Source: Rutpela maculata
Taxonomy: Eukaryota > Arthropoda > Insecta > Coleoptera > Cerambycidae
Assembly (NCBI GenBank): GCA_936432065.2
Contig: OW386286.2
Coordinates: 83,269,652 to 83,333,651 of the forward strand
DNA length: 64,000 bases
Reading direction: 5' to 3'
Part shown: positions 11,290 to 22,505 of the stretch, one piece after another
Layout: the number at the start of each line of letters is the position of its first letter
Position numbering within the stretch: position 1 is the stretch's first letter
The notes under the pieces: generated by a model
The model's database searches: none
Told to the model about the DNA's origin: nothing
Seen by the model: the letters and a program-made list of their open reading frames with translations, nothing else
Made by a program: the position numbers and the translations under genes

Positions 11290-11622
11290 AGTATAGATTG
11301 AGGGTGGCGGTGCCGTGCGTAAGAAAATGATTTCGTAATTCGAGAATTTCTCCTACATCCCTGAACCGATTCAAGCAATTTTTTGATAGGCCTTTAGAGA
11401 CAACATTATCGAATGGTACTAGATTATTGAAAAATAAAAAAAAAATAATTTTTTGATTTTCGCACAAGTGAAAAAAAATTTCTTTCTTTAGTTTTCAATA
11501 GCCCAGTACCGTTCTATAAATCTGTCTCTAAAAGCCTATCAAAAAATTTTTCCAATCGGTTCAGGGATGTAGGAGATATTTTCGAATTACGTTCACGGAA
11601 CCACCCACCTTAAACTCAACAT
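11290..11622. mobile_element. Hairpin MITE
   Basis: The arm 11290-11400 is mirrored by 11518-11622: the blocks CTACATCCCTGAACCGATT / AATCGGTTCAGGGATGTAG and GGTGGCGGTGCCGTG / ACGGAACCACC pair. The loop is A/T-run rich. No coding sequence. Target duplication not resolved. Confidence 0.7.
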
Positions 11623-11784
11623 TTTTTAAAAAACACACAAAGTTCCAGTCTGGGTCGGTCATCACGTCTATAAAATAGAGAGCGTAGAAAATAACTCAGC
11701 ATGGATTGTTTTGTTGAAACACGTTATTTGATTGTGCAAACAGTTTGAGTTTGTAAATTCTAAGTAAATCGAGAACCCAGAAAG

Positions 11785-12235
11785 ATTTTTTGGTGTCTTC
11801 CAGACTGATTTGGGACTTCCACAAAGGGATCAAAATTCTAGGTGAGCGGAACAGAGTTAGACTACTCTGGGTGTCGGGGCATACCAGTATAGACAGCAAC
11901 GAAAAAACTGATGAACTTGCTAGTCAAGGAGGAGCTAATATATTCTATGGCCCAGAACCCGCACTGAGTATCACAAAAGGCTCAGTCAGATAGGTGATCA
12001 AGATTGGTTCAAAAGTAAACAAAACCATTACTGGAGAGATATTCCAGGAAATCGACATGGGAAAATGCTTAATAATGGACCGTGCCCAAAACAAACTGAG
12101 GAACTGATGCTCACAAAGAACGAGATGCAGTTGAGAACCATAACAGTTCTTCTGACAGGACACTTCCCTGTTAACCCTATATGGCATTTTGCTCCCATTC
12201 GGGAACATATGCCTCAAAAATTTTGAAATTCATTT
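11785..12235 (+). pseudogene. LINE RNase H / C-terminal fragment
   Basis: Seen: SSRLIWDFHKGIKILGER, then RVRLLWVSGHTSIDSNEKTD and ELASQGGANIFYGPEP, all in one frame; after a frameshift near 11985 the next frame reads DWFKSKQNHYWRDIPGN and LTKNEMQLRTITVLLTGHFP. Known: VSGHxxxxxNEKxDELA is the last RNase H motif of LINE ORF2 proteins, followed by the LRxxTxxLTGHxP segment before the zinc motif. It is a second, different copy from the one at 9125 and lies on the opposite strand. The zinc motif itself is not recognisable downstream. Confidence 0.65.
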
Positions 12236-12499
12236 TTAAGCTATCAATAAACTTCACAAGCACATGATTCCCATCCGGAAACATTATTCTTCAAGCTAGG
12301 CTACTCACCGAGAGAAGTCATGGCTTTACAGTGACGATAAATGCTTAAACCCCTGTTCACATCAAGCATTTTTGAGGTTAGCTAATGTGAATTTGTTTTG
12401 GTTGCGCTAATTTCGTTTGAAAAGCAGTTTTTAATATAAATAAAATACTGTGTGCTCCCCTATAGCCTAGTGAAGGTGTGTATGATTTGAATTCGATTA

Positions 12500-14766
12500 C
12501 ACAGGCACACACACAAAAAAAATGTCGAGTGCTAGAAGGCAGACCTATGTATTCCCATGTATTTCGACCCGCTGAACAAGAATCCGATGTCCGTTTTGTC
12601 ATATTGGCTCTTGCATTTTTCCTAACCCCAAAAAACACCCTAAGACTGCCCGAAAAACCTCAAACAAGTAAATAAAAAGCTTAAATGAGCTGACCACCAT
12701 TTCTATACGTATTTTGGGGCGCTGATACCGAATGTGAGGTCAGAATTCGCCGATCAGTTAGGAATTTTGACATAACCTCAAAAAACACCTAAAAAATGCC
12801 CGAAAAACTGCAATCAAGTAAATAAAAAGCTTACATGAGCTGATCACTATATCTATACGTAATTTGGGGCGCTGAAACTGAATATGAGGTCAGAATTGGT
12901 CGATCAGTTAGGAATTTTGACATAACCTCAAAAAACACCTAAAAAATTCCCGAAAAACTCCAAACAAGTAAATAAAAAGCTTACATGAACTGATCACTAT
13001 ATCTATACGTAATTTGGGACACTGAAACCGAATCCAAGGTCAAAATTTATGCGCGACGATATCTTGTAAAGTCCATATTTAGGATGAAAACGTACCCAAA
13101 AATGACTGAATCATAGCCCGAAATTGACTTTGCTCTACATAATATCTGAACATATAATTTACGACGTATTTTTACGAGCTGAACACAATATCGTAGTCAG
13201 AATTAAAGCGCAATCTGCAAACTTCATAGAGAAATATCATTTCAGCATATATTCTCATCAACCCTAGTAAACGGAGATGGGCAACTTTTAAATTTTCAAT
13301 TACTGAACACTGACATTTTTAGGAAAAAAATTTCAGACAAAGTTTGCTCTGCTGAGAGAGGAATATCGTTTGGACTTAACATTTACCTACACACTCCTTT
13401 GATGATTTTTTACTTTTTTTTTAGAGCTGTTTAGAATTGTATAGTTTTTTTTATTCTGTTTGATTGTCATATGCCATTTAATTTACTATAAACAAAACAG
13501 AAGGAATTCGCATTATTTACACAGTTGTGAAAATTTCTTGTAGCCCTATACTCATAGGAAGCCAATTTTCCCACTTCAATAGAGCTGCGGTTGCATGATG
13601 ACGACGCCCGCGGTCCCGCTTTCCCAACCTGACCGGCCGCCGATACTGGGGTTTCCCTTCCCTACATAGTAAACTCTTTCTCTACTTTTGCCATGACGGC
13701 ATTTTTTTTACCTAGGAACTTAGCCGTAATAAATCCTTGCCCGCCGTCACCACATGGAGTCACAAAAATTGAAAAAGAAACAAATGGCATATGATGACAA
13801 TCGAACAGAATAAAGAAAACTATACAACTCCAAACAGTTCTAAGAAAAAAAAAGTAAAAAATCATCAAGGGAGGGTGTAGGTAAATGTTAAATCCAAACG
13901 AGATTCCTCTCTCAATAGAGCAAACTTTGTCCGAAAAAAATTTTTCTTAAAAATGTCACTATTCAGTAATATTTTTCTCTAGATACTTAAAAATTTTACC
14001 CATCTCCCGTTTACTAAGGTTGATGAGAATATATTCTGAAATGATATTTCTCTATGAAGTTTGCAGATTGCGTTTTAATTCTGACTACGGTATTGTGTTC
14101 AGCTCGTCAAAATACTTCGGAAATTATATGTTCAGATATTATGTAGAGCAAAGTCAATTTTGGGCTATGATTCAGTCATTTTTGGGCACGTTTTCATCCT
14201 AAATATGGATTTTACAAGATATTCGATCGTCGCGCATAAATTCTGACCTTGGATTCGGTTGCAGTGCTCCAAATTACGTATAGATTAGTGATCAGTTCAT
14301 GTAAGCTTTTTATTTACTTGTTTGGGATTCTTCGGGCGTTTTTTAGGTGTTTTTTGAGGTTATGTCAAAATTCTTAACTGATCAGCCAATTCTGACCTCG
14401 TATTCAGTTTCAGCGCCTCAAATTACGTATAGCTCATTTGAGCTTTCTATTTACTTGTTTGGGATTTTCGGGCATTCTTTAGGTGTTTTTTGAGGTTATG
14501 TCAAAATTCCTAACTGATCGGCCAATTCTGACCTCAGATTCGGTCTCAGCGCCCCAAAATATGTAAGGAAATGGTGGTCAGCTCATTTAAGCTTTTTATT
14601 TACTTGTTTGAGATTTTTCGGGCAGTATTAGGGTGTTTTTTGGTGTTAGGAAAAATACAAGAGCCGATCCGGCAAAACGGACATCGGATTCGTGTTTAGC
14701 GGGTCGAAATGCATGGGAATACATAGGTCTGCCTCTAGCACTCGACATTTTTTTTGTGTGCCTGTG
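12500..14766. mobile_element. PIF/Harbinger-like foldback element with 1-kb arms
   Basis: Seen: CACAGGCACACACACAAAA at 12500 is mirrored by the end at 14766 (…GTGTGCCTGTG), and both are flanked by TTA (12497-12499 and 14767-14769). The arms run about 1 kb (12500-13490 against 13780-14766) around a 290-bp GC-richer loop. No transposase is inside. Known: TTA/TAA duplications are the mark of PIF/Harbinger. The terminal 100 bp are clearly related to those of the 1717 element and the 8746 MITE. Foldback architecture with tandem subrepeats in the arms is unusual for Harbinger MITEs and recalls Foldback/Galileo elements, which make longer duplications. Confidence 0.75.
12640..13045. repeat. Tandem subrepeats of about 125 bp in the foldback arms
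   Basis: Three diverged units (about 12645, 12780 and 12910) share AAAAACACCTAAAAAATGCC, AAGTAAATAAAAAGCTTACA, ATCTATACGTAATTTGGGGC and 'GAATCNGAGGTCAGAATT'. The mirrored copies lie in the other arm at about 14260-14650. The last word of each unit is the same one found in the outer arm of the element at 1717. Confidence 0.8.
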
Positions 14767-15283
14767 TTATTATACTCTTCACAAAAACGAAGAGTATATT
14801 GTATTTGATCGGCACATTTCTAAATCAGTAAATATCGCTCGTAGAGAAAAAAATTTCATATCATTATGTTAGTGAACGAATTCTGAACAACTCTCAAAAT
14901 GCCCGTCTGTCCGTCTGTCCGTCCGTCACGTTTCTTGTAAGCACGATAACTTAAGAAATAAAAGTCCGATTGTATTGAAATTTGGAAAGTAAGTTAGCGT
15001 TAGCTAGAGAAAGAATCCTATTGTTTTTGAAAAAAATCAATCACTAAATAAAAAAGTTATTAATCATTTAAATAAAAAATTTTTTTTTCAAAATTTCTGT
15101 CATTTGTACTTAAATAGCAATCTTGCGAAAAGTTATTCTCTATATTTTTTTTGTTTTTACATTTTATCAATATATATATTTCATAACAATGTATCTAATT
15201 CGTTGAAATGTAATTCTTGAACGATATTCATTTAAGTTTCCTGGCAAGATGAAATGGCTTAATGGCTAAAGCATTTGCCTTGC

Positions 15284-16371
15284 GCCGCGGTCGTGCCAAT
15301 TCTAAAGCCGAACAAGAACGTGAAGCTCGTCGGCAGCTATCGACCGATATCGTTGCTGTCGGCGATCTCCAAGTTGGTAGAGAAGGTTATCCTGATCAGA
15401 CCAGATGCTGCTCAGTATGAACTTCACATAGACGTCGAGTGCCAGTTCGGCTTCAGGCGGAACAGGAGCACCGTGCAGCAGGTCGGCAGGATCGCGAACG
15501 ACGTCAAGGTGCAATGCAACCTCGGGAAGAGCACCGTCATGGTGCTCCTCGATATTGAGAAAGTATGGATACCGTATGGATCCCGGGGTTACTCTACAAA
15601 CTAAACTCATTGGACTTCCCAACGCACATCACGAAACTTATTCACTCCTTCCTGTCTGGTAGATCGTTGGAGGTCAGGGTGAATAATAAACTATCAACTC
15701 GGCGGGACATTCGCGCGGGTGTCCCCCAAGGGTCGTACCTGTCTCCAAAGTTGTTCAACTTTTACGTCTCCAACTTCCCGGAGTTCCCGAATTCGAACCT
15801 TGCCAAGTACGCCGACGACACAGCCATCTACGTGCATTCGCATAACGCGCAGGCGGCTAATATGCTGCTGCACACGGCCCGTGCCACGGTGTATTACAAC
15901 AAGTGGAAAATTCGGATCAACGCCGAGAAGTCAGAGTCGATTCTGTTCACGCGCCGCTTCACAGAAAACCGGATTCTAACGCCACTTTCGATCGGGGGTA
16001 GAGAAATTCCAATTAAGCGGTGCGTGAAGTATTTGGAGGTGAACCTAGACAAAAGACTGACGTTTAATACACACAATAACGAGACGATACGCAAGATCTA
16101 CTCCATGTCCAGGAGTCTGTATCCGCTCCTGGCACGGGGTAGCGGACTCAACAGGACTAATAAAAAATTGTTGTACACGATGGTAATTAGGCCGGCAATC
16201 ACATACGCGGCGCCGGTGTGGTGCAGCATCCCGGCCACGACAATGCGGAAGTTGAGAGTATTAGAACACAAATTTATTTCAGACTCTGGTAGGTACACCT
16301 CCCTCAGAGATCTCTATGCACGTTGTCACGACATAACCTCATTAACGGACTACGTTCAAGAAACATCGTAA
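15284..16371 (+). pseudogene. Jockey-type reverse transcriptase (truncated, one frameshift)
   Basis: Seen: VPILKPNKNVKLVGSYRPIS, LLSAISKLVEKVIL, ECQFGFRRNRSTVQQV and VMVLLDIEK in one frame; a short disruption at 15560-15580 (a repeated GTATGGAT) shifts to a second frame with DTVWIPGLLYKLNSL, RAGVPQGSYLSPKLFNFYVS, LAKYADDTAIYVHSHNAQA, CVKYLEVNLDKRLTF and AITYAAPVWCSIPA, ending at 16371. Known: these are fingers, palm and thumb motifs of Jockey-clade LINEs; YADD holds the two catalytic aspartates and DIEKAFD the other. Weak homology continues past the stop to about 16510. The palm residues are preserved, so the copy is relatively young. Confidence 0.85.
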
Positions 16372-17090
16372 AAATTCTATCGGTTCAAACTGGACGGTAG
16401 TCCGCTAACCCGCAACATTACCCGAATCAGACAGCATAACTCAATACTTTTCGATATAAGACACACCCTACCATACCAGGCGTTGCCTATCTTCCGACAA
16501 CCTCCCTAGCCACACCTTCCCTCTACCATAACCTATCTCTCCCCTACCCGTTATCTTTAACCCCTTTCCCCCTTGTTATGTTTTACAATTTTGTTCCTTT
16601 ATCTTTTTTGTTCTTTTTGTCCTCTTTTTGTATTTCCAAATTCCCTCTAGGCCGATAAATCTAAACTTTTTAAATCATATAACTTTTAACCTACTCTACC
16701 TTCCTCGACGGCGGTCAGACCACGAGGTCGTCATTTGTTCGAATGAATTTTTTCGTTAACTCTGTTTTCCCGTGTCAACAATCAAAATTTTCCAAAAGTG
16801 CGTTTGCCTAGTGAGTTTTTAGTTATTTATAGTGTATTTTAATTAGTTTTAGGCCTATGTGGGCACATGTTTTTTCATTTTTAATTAGATCTTAAGTCTG
16901 CCTGCGGCAGGCAGGAGTTTCTAACAACACAATTTAATTACTGTTAAGCCGAACCGGAGCCGCCCCGCCCAGCCCCACATTTACCACGACGCTGCACGCC
17001 GTGATTGTCGGGCTGGCTCCGGGCCGGGATCCGGCGAGGCGCATTTATGTTCGTTAAACACCTAATAAATTTGTTTTGTTGTTGTTGTTG
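15284..17090 (+). mobile_element. 5'-truncated Jockey-type LINE with 10-bp target duplication
   Basis: Seen: TTTGCCTTGC occurs at 15274-15283 and at 17091-17100, exactly bracketing the insertion. The 3' end is a simple (GTT)n tail (17072-17090) instead of poly(A). The coding part is only the C-terminal portion of ORF2, so the copy is 5'-truncated, as target-primed reverse transcription often leaves. About 700 bp of non-coding 3' sequence follows the reverse transcriptase, including a C/T-rich block at 16490-16570. Confidence 0.8.
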
Positions 17091-18857
17091 TTTGCCTTGC
17101 AATCCGAAGGTCTCGTGTTCGATCCCTCACATGGTGTTTTTTTTTCATATATATTTTTATTTTCACAACAAAGTTGGTATCACAAAATTTAGAATGTCCA
17201 AAAACTAACATTATTTACAAGAAAAATGCGAAGAGTATCCTATAGAATGTGTAACAATTATATAAAAAGCTCAGTAAATCGGCGAAGAGTATAATGTTTC
17301 CACTAGTTTTTCATATACTTACCTGTAATCTTTGACATAGGTTTCTGGGCCCAATCGGGAACGGTGTGCATAAAATTATCAAATGGCTGAACAACTAAAA
17401 TCTCTAAGTGCAAGTTCATTTTATGGAAAAAAAAAGACAATTTAGGGGCATACCAAGTGACAGTGAAGATTCTGTTCTAGCAGATAATGTTGATCAAATT
17501 CCAGAATATCATGACGTGGATGAAAATGGGGATAATCCCGAAAATTTCGACTGTGAAGACGAACTGCCACTGATCAACATCGCTAATGTCAGACCTACAC
17601 CTAATGGTCCGCAACAAGTATGGAGAGAACAAGAAACTTTCACAGAAGACGATAATGTACGATTTTGCGGTAACACCGATTTACGAAATTTTAGAAATTG
17701 TCTCACCAAATGCAGTTTTCAAACTGTTTTGCACTGATGAATTTCTGCAGTCCGTAGTAGATATGACGATGCTTTATTCCGTCCAAACCAATCCGAACCG
17801 TACATTTGTCACTACAACTGATGAAATACGGAAATTTTATTGGAGTTTCAATGTCAATAATAAAATTGAGCAGTACAAGACAGTATTGGTCTGCAGACAC
17901 AAGAATATCCCAAGTTGCGGACATTTCGCCGGTCAATCGTTTTCAAGAAATAAAGAAATATTTGGATTTCAATAATAATGAGCAAATGCAAAAAAATACA
18001 GAAAAAATATAACTCGTTATTGATCACATCCAGTCTGTGTGCAGCAAAATACCAATGAACAAATGTGTGATGAACAAATAGTACCTTTCAAGGGCTGAAT
18101 CTCTATCAAGACCTATAATCCGAAAAAACCTCATAAGTGGGGTTATAAGTTATGGATACTTTCAGGAATCAGTGGTTTTTCATATGACTGAACTTTTCAC
18201 TGGCAAAGTTGACGTTGGGGAGGAAAATTTTGGTCCCGCAAGTAATATTGTTTACAGAATGAGTCGCAACATACCAAAAAATCTGCATCACAAGTTGTAC
18301 TGCGATAATTACTTTACGGGCATTCCTTTGTTCTCTTATTTGTCACAGAATGGAATTGATTGTGTAGGAAAATTTGGAAAGAGAAGGGTAGAAAAAAGTA
18401 ACCAAGAACAAAAACCAACCGATGAAGGTTGTGCAATGGTATGCTAATAAAGTAGTAACGCTGCTCTCCCATTTTGCTGGCAGTCAGCCAACTCGCAACG
18501 TTCAAAGATTCTTCAAATCTGACAAGACTAAGAAGGATGTTATCTGCCCAGATGTTGTAAAGGTGTACAACAAACACATGGGTGGGGTTGATCTTCTTGA
18601 TTCCTTACTTGGTCTATATAGAATTCATACCCCCATTACCACCCATTTTTTTTCACATGATGGATGTTGTTACGTGTAATTCATGGTTGCTGTACAGAAC
18701 AATAGCAGGATCAGCCTGAGAATTACGGGGACATGACTCTCTTACATTTTAAGACCGAATTAGCTAAAGTACTGACTGCGGTAGGGACGAATAATGCCAC
18801 GGGCAAGAAAAGAGGGAGACCTTCAAATTCTTCACTTGAGCCACAGCCAATAAAAAA

Positions 18858-18976
18858 ACCGCTGCCCAAGGAATCATCATCGTTTTATGGATGATACCGT
18901 ATAATAAAATCGATTTCTTGCGGAAGAGCTCTCGTACGTCCACGTTCAGCCTTTAAAACCGCTGACCAAGGAATCA
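18858..18976. repeat. 19-bp direct repeat bracketing a 78-bp insert in the piggyBac remnant
   Basis: ACCGCTGCCCAAGGAATCA (18857-18876 region) recurs with one change just before the MITE (18957-18976). The segment between them, starting ATCGTTTTATGGATGATACC, is also present upstream of the related MITE at 27826. Whether this is a target duplication or a separate local duplication is not clear. Confidence 0.55.
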
Positions 18977-18979
18977 CTA

Positions 18980-19536
18980 CTTCCACATCCAGATTTTCGA
19001 TCCAACTCACTCACAACGAAAAAATTTTGTGGAAATAATTGCTTATGGAACTTTAATAATATAAAATTTGAAATCCTCTACCTCAAAAACCTATAAAACG
19101 ATACCCCACATCGGTAGTGGGGTGGGGGTGGTGATAATGGGGTGGTAGTGGATGAAGCGAAAAAATATTTTGAGGTTTCTGGTTCTTGTACACACCCTAA
19201 ATCACAATTTTTTTTCATCTCCTTTAATAACGGGGTGGGGGTGGTAATGGGGGTGGCTAATGCCAAAAATTTTTTTGAGACCTTAGCTTCTCTTGTATAT
19301 ACTAAATACCAATTTTCTGGACTCTTACCTGTTTGATTTAGCTATTTACCCCAAATTTACCCCAATTCATCCCCCAACCCTTTGACAGAACAAGATGAAA
19401 ATATAATCTAGTTTCAGATCTCGTTAAAGTACATATGTGTACCAAATTTCAAGTCAATATCTTTCTAAGCCTATTTGAACAATAAAAGTTTTTAAAATTT
19501 TTTTTGTCGTTACAATACTTCCACCAGATGTGGAAG
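18980..19536. mobile_element. MITE, CTTCCACATC ends, copy 1
   Basis: Begins CTTCCACATCC and ends GATGTGGAAG, each next to TA, so Tc1/mariner-like in layout. The interior has two GTGGGGGTGG-type G-rich tracts (19120-19150, 19235-19255). Related copies are at 27826-28456 and, inverted and truncated, at 45585-46112. It lies within the 3' part of the piggyBac gene. Confidence 0.65.
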
Positions 19537-20023
19537 TAAAAGAAGCATAAAGGAGTTCAACTGAAACCAAACTGGACGGTATCGGTCACTGGCCCCAATA
19601 TTCTGAACACCGCAATCGTTGCCGGTTAGAAGGTTGCAAGGGAAAAAGCCGAATGTTTTGTGCCAAATGTAAAGTACATTTATGTTTGTATGAAAAAAAA
19701 AATGTTTTGTTAAATACCATGAATAATTGAATATAATTGTTTTTAGTACAACATTATTTGCACAGTGTTCCCAAATGGACCAAAAAAAGAAGCATCAAAT
19801 TTTGTAAAAAAAAAATCAAAAATTTTTTCTACTATTTTTTGCATGTTATATACACTAAAAGACATCACTTAGATATTTTTATTTTGCAAAATTAAATTAT
19901 GTGCAATATAGGGTTGATGCACTTGGACATAATCAGGCGATTTTAAGTGCAGACTGTGTGGTAAAGTACCAGAAACTGCAGAGCATATTATATACGACTG
20001 TTAGCATTGGACCTCAGAATATA

Positions 20024-21149
20024 CAGTGTGTCCCAAATTTGATACCCACCATTGGGATATCGGAAACTGTAAGAGATAGAGAGTCGGTTAAATTAGCAAT
20101 GTTGTGGCAATTTTAATGTTGATTTTAAATCCGCCGAGAAATCAAGGCTAACTGCGATCGTCTCTGAGTCATTTTAAAAAAACTGAAATTTTGTATTCTA
20201 GTTTTTGTCAAATATCTCAAAAACGAGCAATCGTATAAAGATAAAACTGTCACCTTCTAAATGCGCTTTTTTATGAACGTTTTAATAGTGCCATTAGTTT
20301 TTTTTCTAAAGCGTTTGGTTTTTGAGATGCGACCTACAACTTTCAATTTTCTTATGGGCGCCATATTGGATTTTTACAGATTTGAAATCTACATAAAATT
20401 CTCGTTCTGCTGATTTATAACACTAATGATTTATAATTAATTACCACACATGGACCTGTAAGATGGCCTCCGAGATCGCCCGATTTTACGCCCCTTGATT
20501 TTTATCTCTGGGGCTATGCCAAGAACCAAATTTATGAAGAACCTGTTGTCGATATTGATGATCTAAGGGAGTGAGTTATTGAAACATTTCAAAACATTAA
20601 CAGAGGGCATCAGAGAAAAGCTACAAATCATGTGCGCTTGCGACAAATCAAATATATTGATAACAATGGGGGCCATGTTCAGCAATTTGTATTATTATTC
20701 GTAAATAAACTTAACATGAAATCAAAGATCGTCGTTTGCTGCCACCACCTAACAACATAAACTATTAGCATTATACATTAACAGAATGAGAATTTTATGT
20801 AGATTTCAAATCTGTAAAAATCCAATATGGCGCCCATAAGAAAATTGAAAGTTGTAGGTCGCACCACAAAAACTAAACGCTTTAGAAAAAAACTAAAACG
20901 TTTATAAAAAAGTGCCTTTAGAAGGTTAAAGTTTTATCTTTGCACGATTGCTCGTTTTTGAGATATTTGACAAAAACTAAATTACAAAATTCCAGTTTTA
21001 TGAAAATAACTCGAAGACGATCGCAGTTAGCCTTGATTTCTCGGCGGATTTAAAATCAGCATTAAAATCGCCACAACTTTGCTAATTTAACCGACTCTCT
21101 ATCTCTTACAGTTTCCACCAATGGTGGGGATCGAATTTGGGACACACTG
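20024..21149. mobile_element. Mariner/IS630-like element with about 370-bp TIRs
   Basis: Seen: CAGTGTGTCCCAAATTTGA at 20024 is mirrored by the end at 21149, each flanked by TA. The arms run about 20024-20405 and 20785-21149, with the block ATGGGCGCCATATTGGATTT in both. Between them is a transposase C-terminal remnant (20449-20720). Inserted in a LINE tail. Confidence 0.8.
20449..20720 (+). pseudogene. Mariner-like transposase C-terminus
   Basis: Seen: WPPRSPDFTPLDFYLWGYAK and NQIYEEPVVDIDDLRE, then a stop, then VIETFQNINRGHQRKATNHV and RLRQIKYIDNNGGHVQQF. Known: 'WPPRSPDLTPLDFFLWG' carries the last catalytic acidic residue of insect DDE_3/IS630-type transposases. Everything before this block has been lost, so the element is an internal-deletion derivative with long TIRs. 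Confidence 0.8.
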
Positions 21150-21334
21150 TATATTATTTACGGGCAAACACAAACTATCAAATCTCGCCAATTTTCAGAC
21201 CTGTATCACCTTGTCAGTGGCACAGGAGTACTAAACTGGACAGTGAAAATTAAGACAAGGAGAGCACAATAAGCCCAGGAGGCTGCAGTGCCCTCGGAAT
21301 TTTTAACAGACAAGTCCTGAGAGGAAGTGTTTTA

Positions 21335-22270
21335 GTCAGTTACGGTCTGACATCAAACCCATTCTAGCGATGGGCAGCCCGTGGTGGTTTCCCCTCCTCA
21401 AAAAAAAGTTTTTGAAGAGAGTGAGTACATTACAAAGTCGTGAATTGCTAGGTTCAATAGCGCCAGACGTTACAAATAGTTCTAAGAAAAAAAAATCGGC
21501 AGCTACTGGAAGCGGCTCGAACCTCCCCACACGGTGGATCCAAATCAGCTGTGTTTGGATATTATATCGGAAATCAGAGCACTGAGCAAACATAAATTAC
21601 ACGTGACTTTGGAGCCACTTATTTCATGAACAAATATCGAACGAACTGAAGTGAACTACAAGCAATCTGTTAAAACATAACCTCTGATCTTTGTTTATGT
21701 TGCATGTTAATCAAGTGCTGGATGTGATAAGGGTATTAACAGATAACGTTTCGAAGTTTTTGTAAAACATCGAATAGCGAATAAAAATAATAATACAGCA
21801 TTTAGCCCAAATGACACTCTAACCTCAACAAGTCAATTACATTATGGATATGCTGCTCGATCAAAAAGGTCCGAGCAAGTTGAACTTCGTCCGAGTCCTT
21901 TATTTTGTAATATTCGACGTTTCAGATTTAGCTCGGTTAGCTTGATTTGCATTAAATGAACGATTGTGATGCGTTCTATCAATCAGACGTAATATTCGAA
22001 CACGGCTTAAACAATTATTACCTTTAAAAAAACCAACTAAAATAAGTTTTGACATTGTCAAAATATTTGGGTTGGTAATCTTTACGAATGTTGATTTTTA
22101 GGTTATGAAATATATTCACTGACATATCTGCATCATGTTTAAGTTATTCAAGTTTATTTTCATTACTAATATTTTCATACGCATTTTCAGCTTGGTTCAC
22201 AGTGGCTCCAAGCAAATATTTAAAAAATTTTCTATATTAGGCAATCCAAACCACGTGACTTCCAACATGG
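21335..22270. other. No recognisable gene
   Basis: 21340-21600 is GC-richer than its surroundings and open on both strands, but no motif is recognised; it could be a non-LTR 3' region or a SINE-like body. The rest is AT-rich. Confidence 0.45.
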
Positions 22271-22272
22271 TG

Positions 22273-22470
22273 TGGCGGGCAAACATTTGTTGTCAGTCGT
22301 AAAACGTTTGTTAAAACAATAATATTATCACGAAAAAATCTAATAAGACACATTAACAATTCTTTACAAAAAACTCGAATTAAAAACCTTTAGAACGTAA
22401 AAATTTCATGAAAAAATGCTGCACTGGTCACAATCTAAACAATACAAATAATCCCGTGTTTGCCCGCCAC
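22273..22470. repeat. Short inverted repeat GTGGCGGGCAAAC
   Basis: GTGGCGGGCAAAC at 22273 is mirrored by GTTTGCCCGCCAC at 22458, about 185 bp apart and immediately left of the large palindrome. Possibly a small MITE; interior AT-rich. Confidence 0.55.
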
Positions 22471-22505
22471 GCTGCGCAGAAGTTTTAGTCAAAATATTTC
22501 TGCTA

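Larger units (their letters stand above)
15249..17140 (+). other. tRNA-like pol III module split by a LINE insertion
   Basis: Seen: TGGCTTAATGGCTAAAGC (15255-15272) resembles an A box and GTGTTCGATCC (17113-17123) a B box. Joining 15283 to 17101 restores a continuous tRNA-like sequence with box spacing of about 35 bp. The two halves are separated by the LINE insertion. Inferred: a pol III promoter region of a tRNA-derived repeat, not a functional tRNA; acceptor-stem pairing is poor. Confidence 0.55.
14771..17293. mobile_element. Short-TIR element (TATACTCTTC ends) with tRNA-like module
   Basis: Seen: TATACTCTTC at 14771 and its inverse GAAGAGTATA ending at 17293; the left end repeats the word again at 14790, and the right end has a second GAAGAGTAT at 17230. 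A run of GTCTGTCC units lies at 14911-14930. Without the LINE at 15284-17090 the element is about 0.7 kb. It contains a tRNA-like stretch (15249-15283 joined to 17101-17140). Family not recognised; it could be a MITE that captured a tRNA-like sequence or a SINE nested in a MITE. It abuts the right end of the 12500 element. Confidence 0.5.
17382..19730 (+). pseudogene. piggyBac transposase, frameshifted and interrupted
   Basis: Seen in order: acidic N-terminus (SDSEDSVLADNVDQIPEYHD), EFLQSVVDMTMLYSVQTNPN, RFQEIKKYLDFNNNEQ, CDEQIVPFKG, KPHKWGYKLWILSGISGFSY, HKLYCDNYFTGIPLFSYL, YNKHMGGVDLLDSLLGLYRI, then KKRGRPSNSS. After the MITE (18980-19536) the C-terminal cysteine-rich finger follows: DGIGHWPQYSEHRNRC, LEGCKGKSRMFCAKCKVHLC, stop at 19730. 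Known: DDE_Tnp_1_7; the three catalytic aspartates (CDEQ, CDNYF, GGVDLLD) are all present. Several frameshifts and stops (near 17660, 17950, 18015, 18095, 18440) inactivate it. The TTAA-flanked termini were not found. Start chosen at the ATG upstream of the acidic region; 17422 is an alternative. Confidence 0.85.
19905..21330 (+). pseudogene. LINE C-terminal zinc-motif fragment, split by a mariner-like element
   Basis: Seen before the insertion: KCRLCGKVPETAEHIIYDC, the C-x2-C…H…C motif at the end of RNase H-bearing LINE proteins. After the insertion (from 21150): SDLYHLVSGTGVLNW, which resembles the 'LVKGTRILEW' end of the copy at 46770-48585. The insertion at 20024-21149 separates the two parts. 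Only the last 60 or so residues of the protein are left. Confidence 0.6.

Noticed and set aside
14911..14930. GTCTGTCC run as a possible CRISPR or satellite array
   Set aside because: Only a few short imperfect units within a transposable element; no spacers, and CRISPR is not expected in an insect genome.
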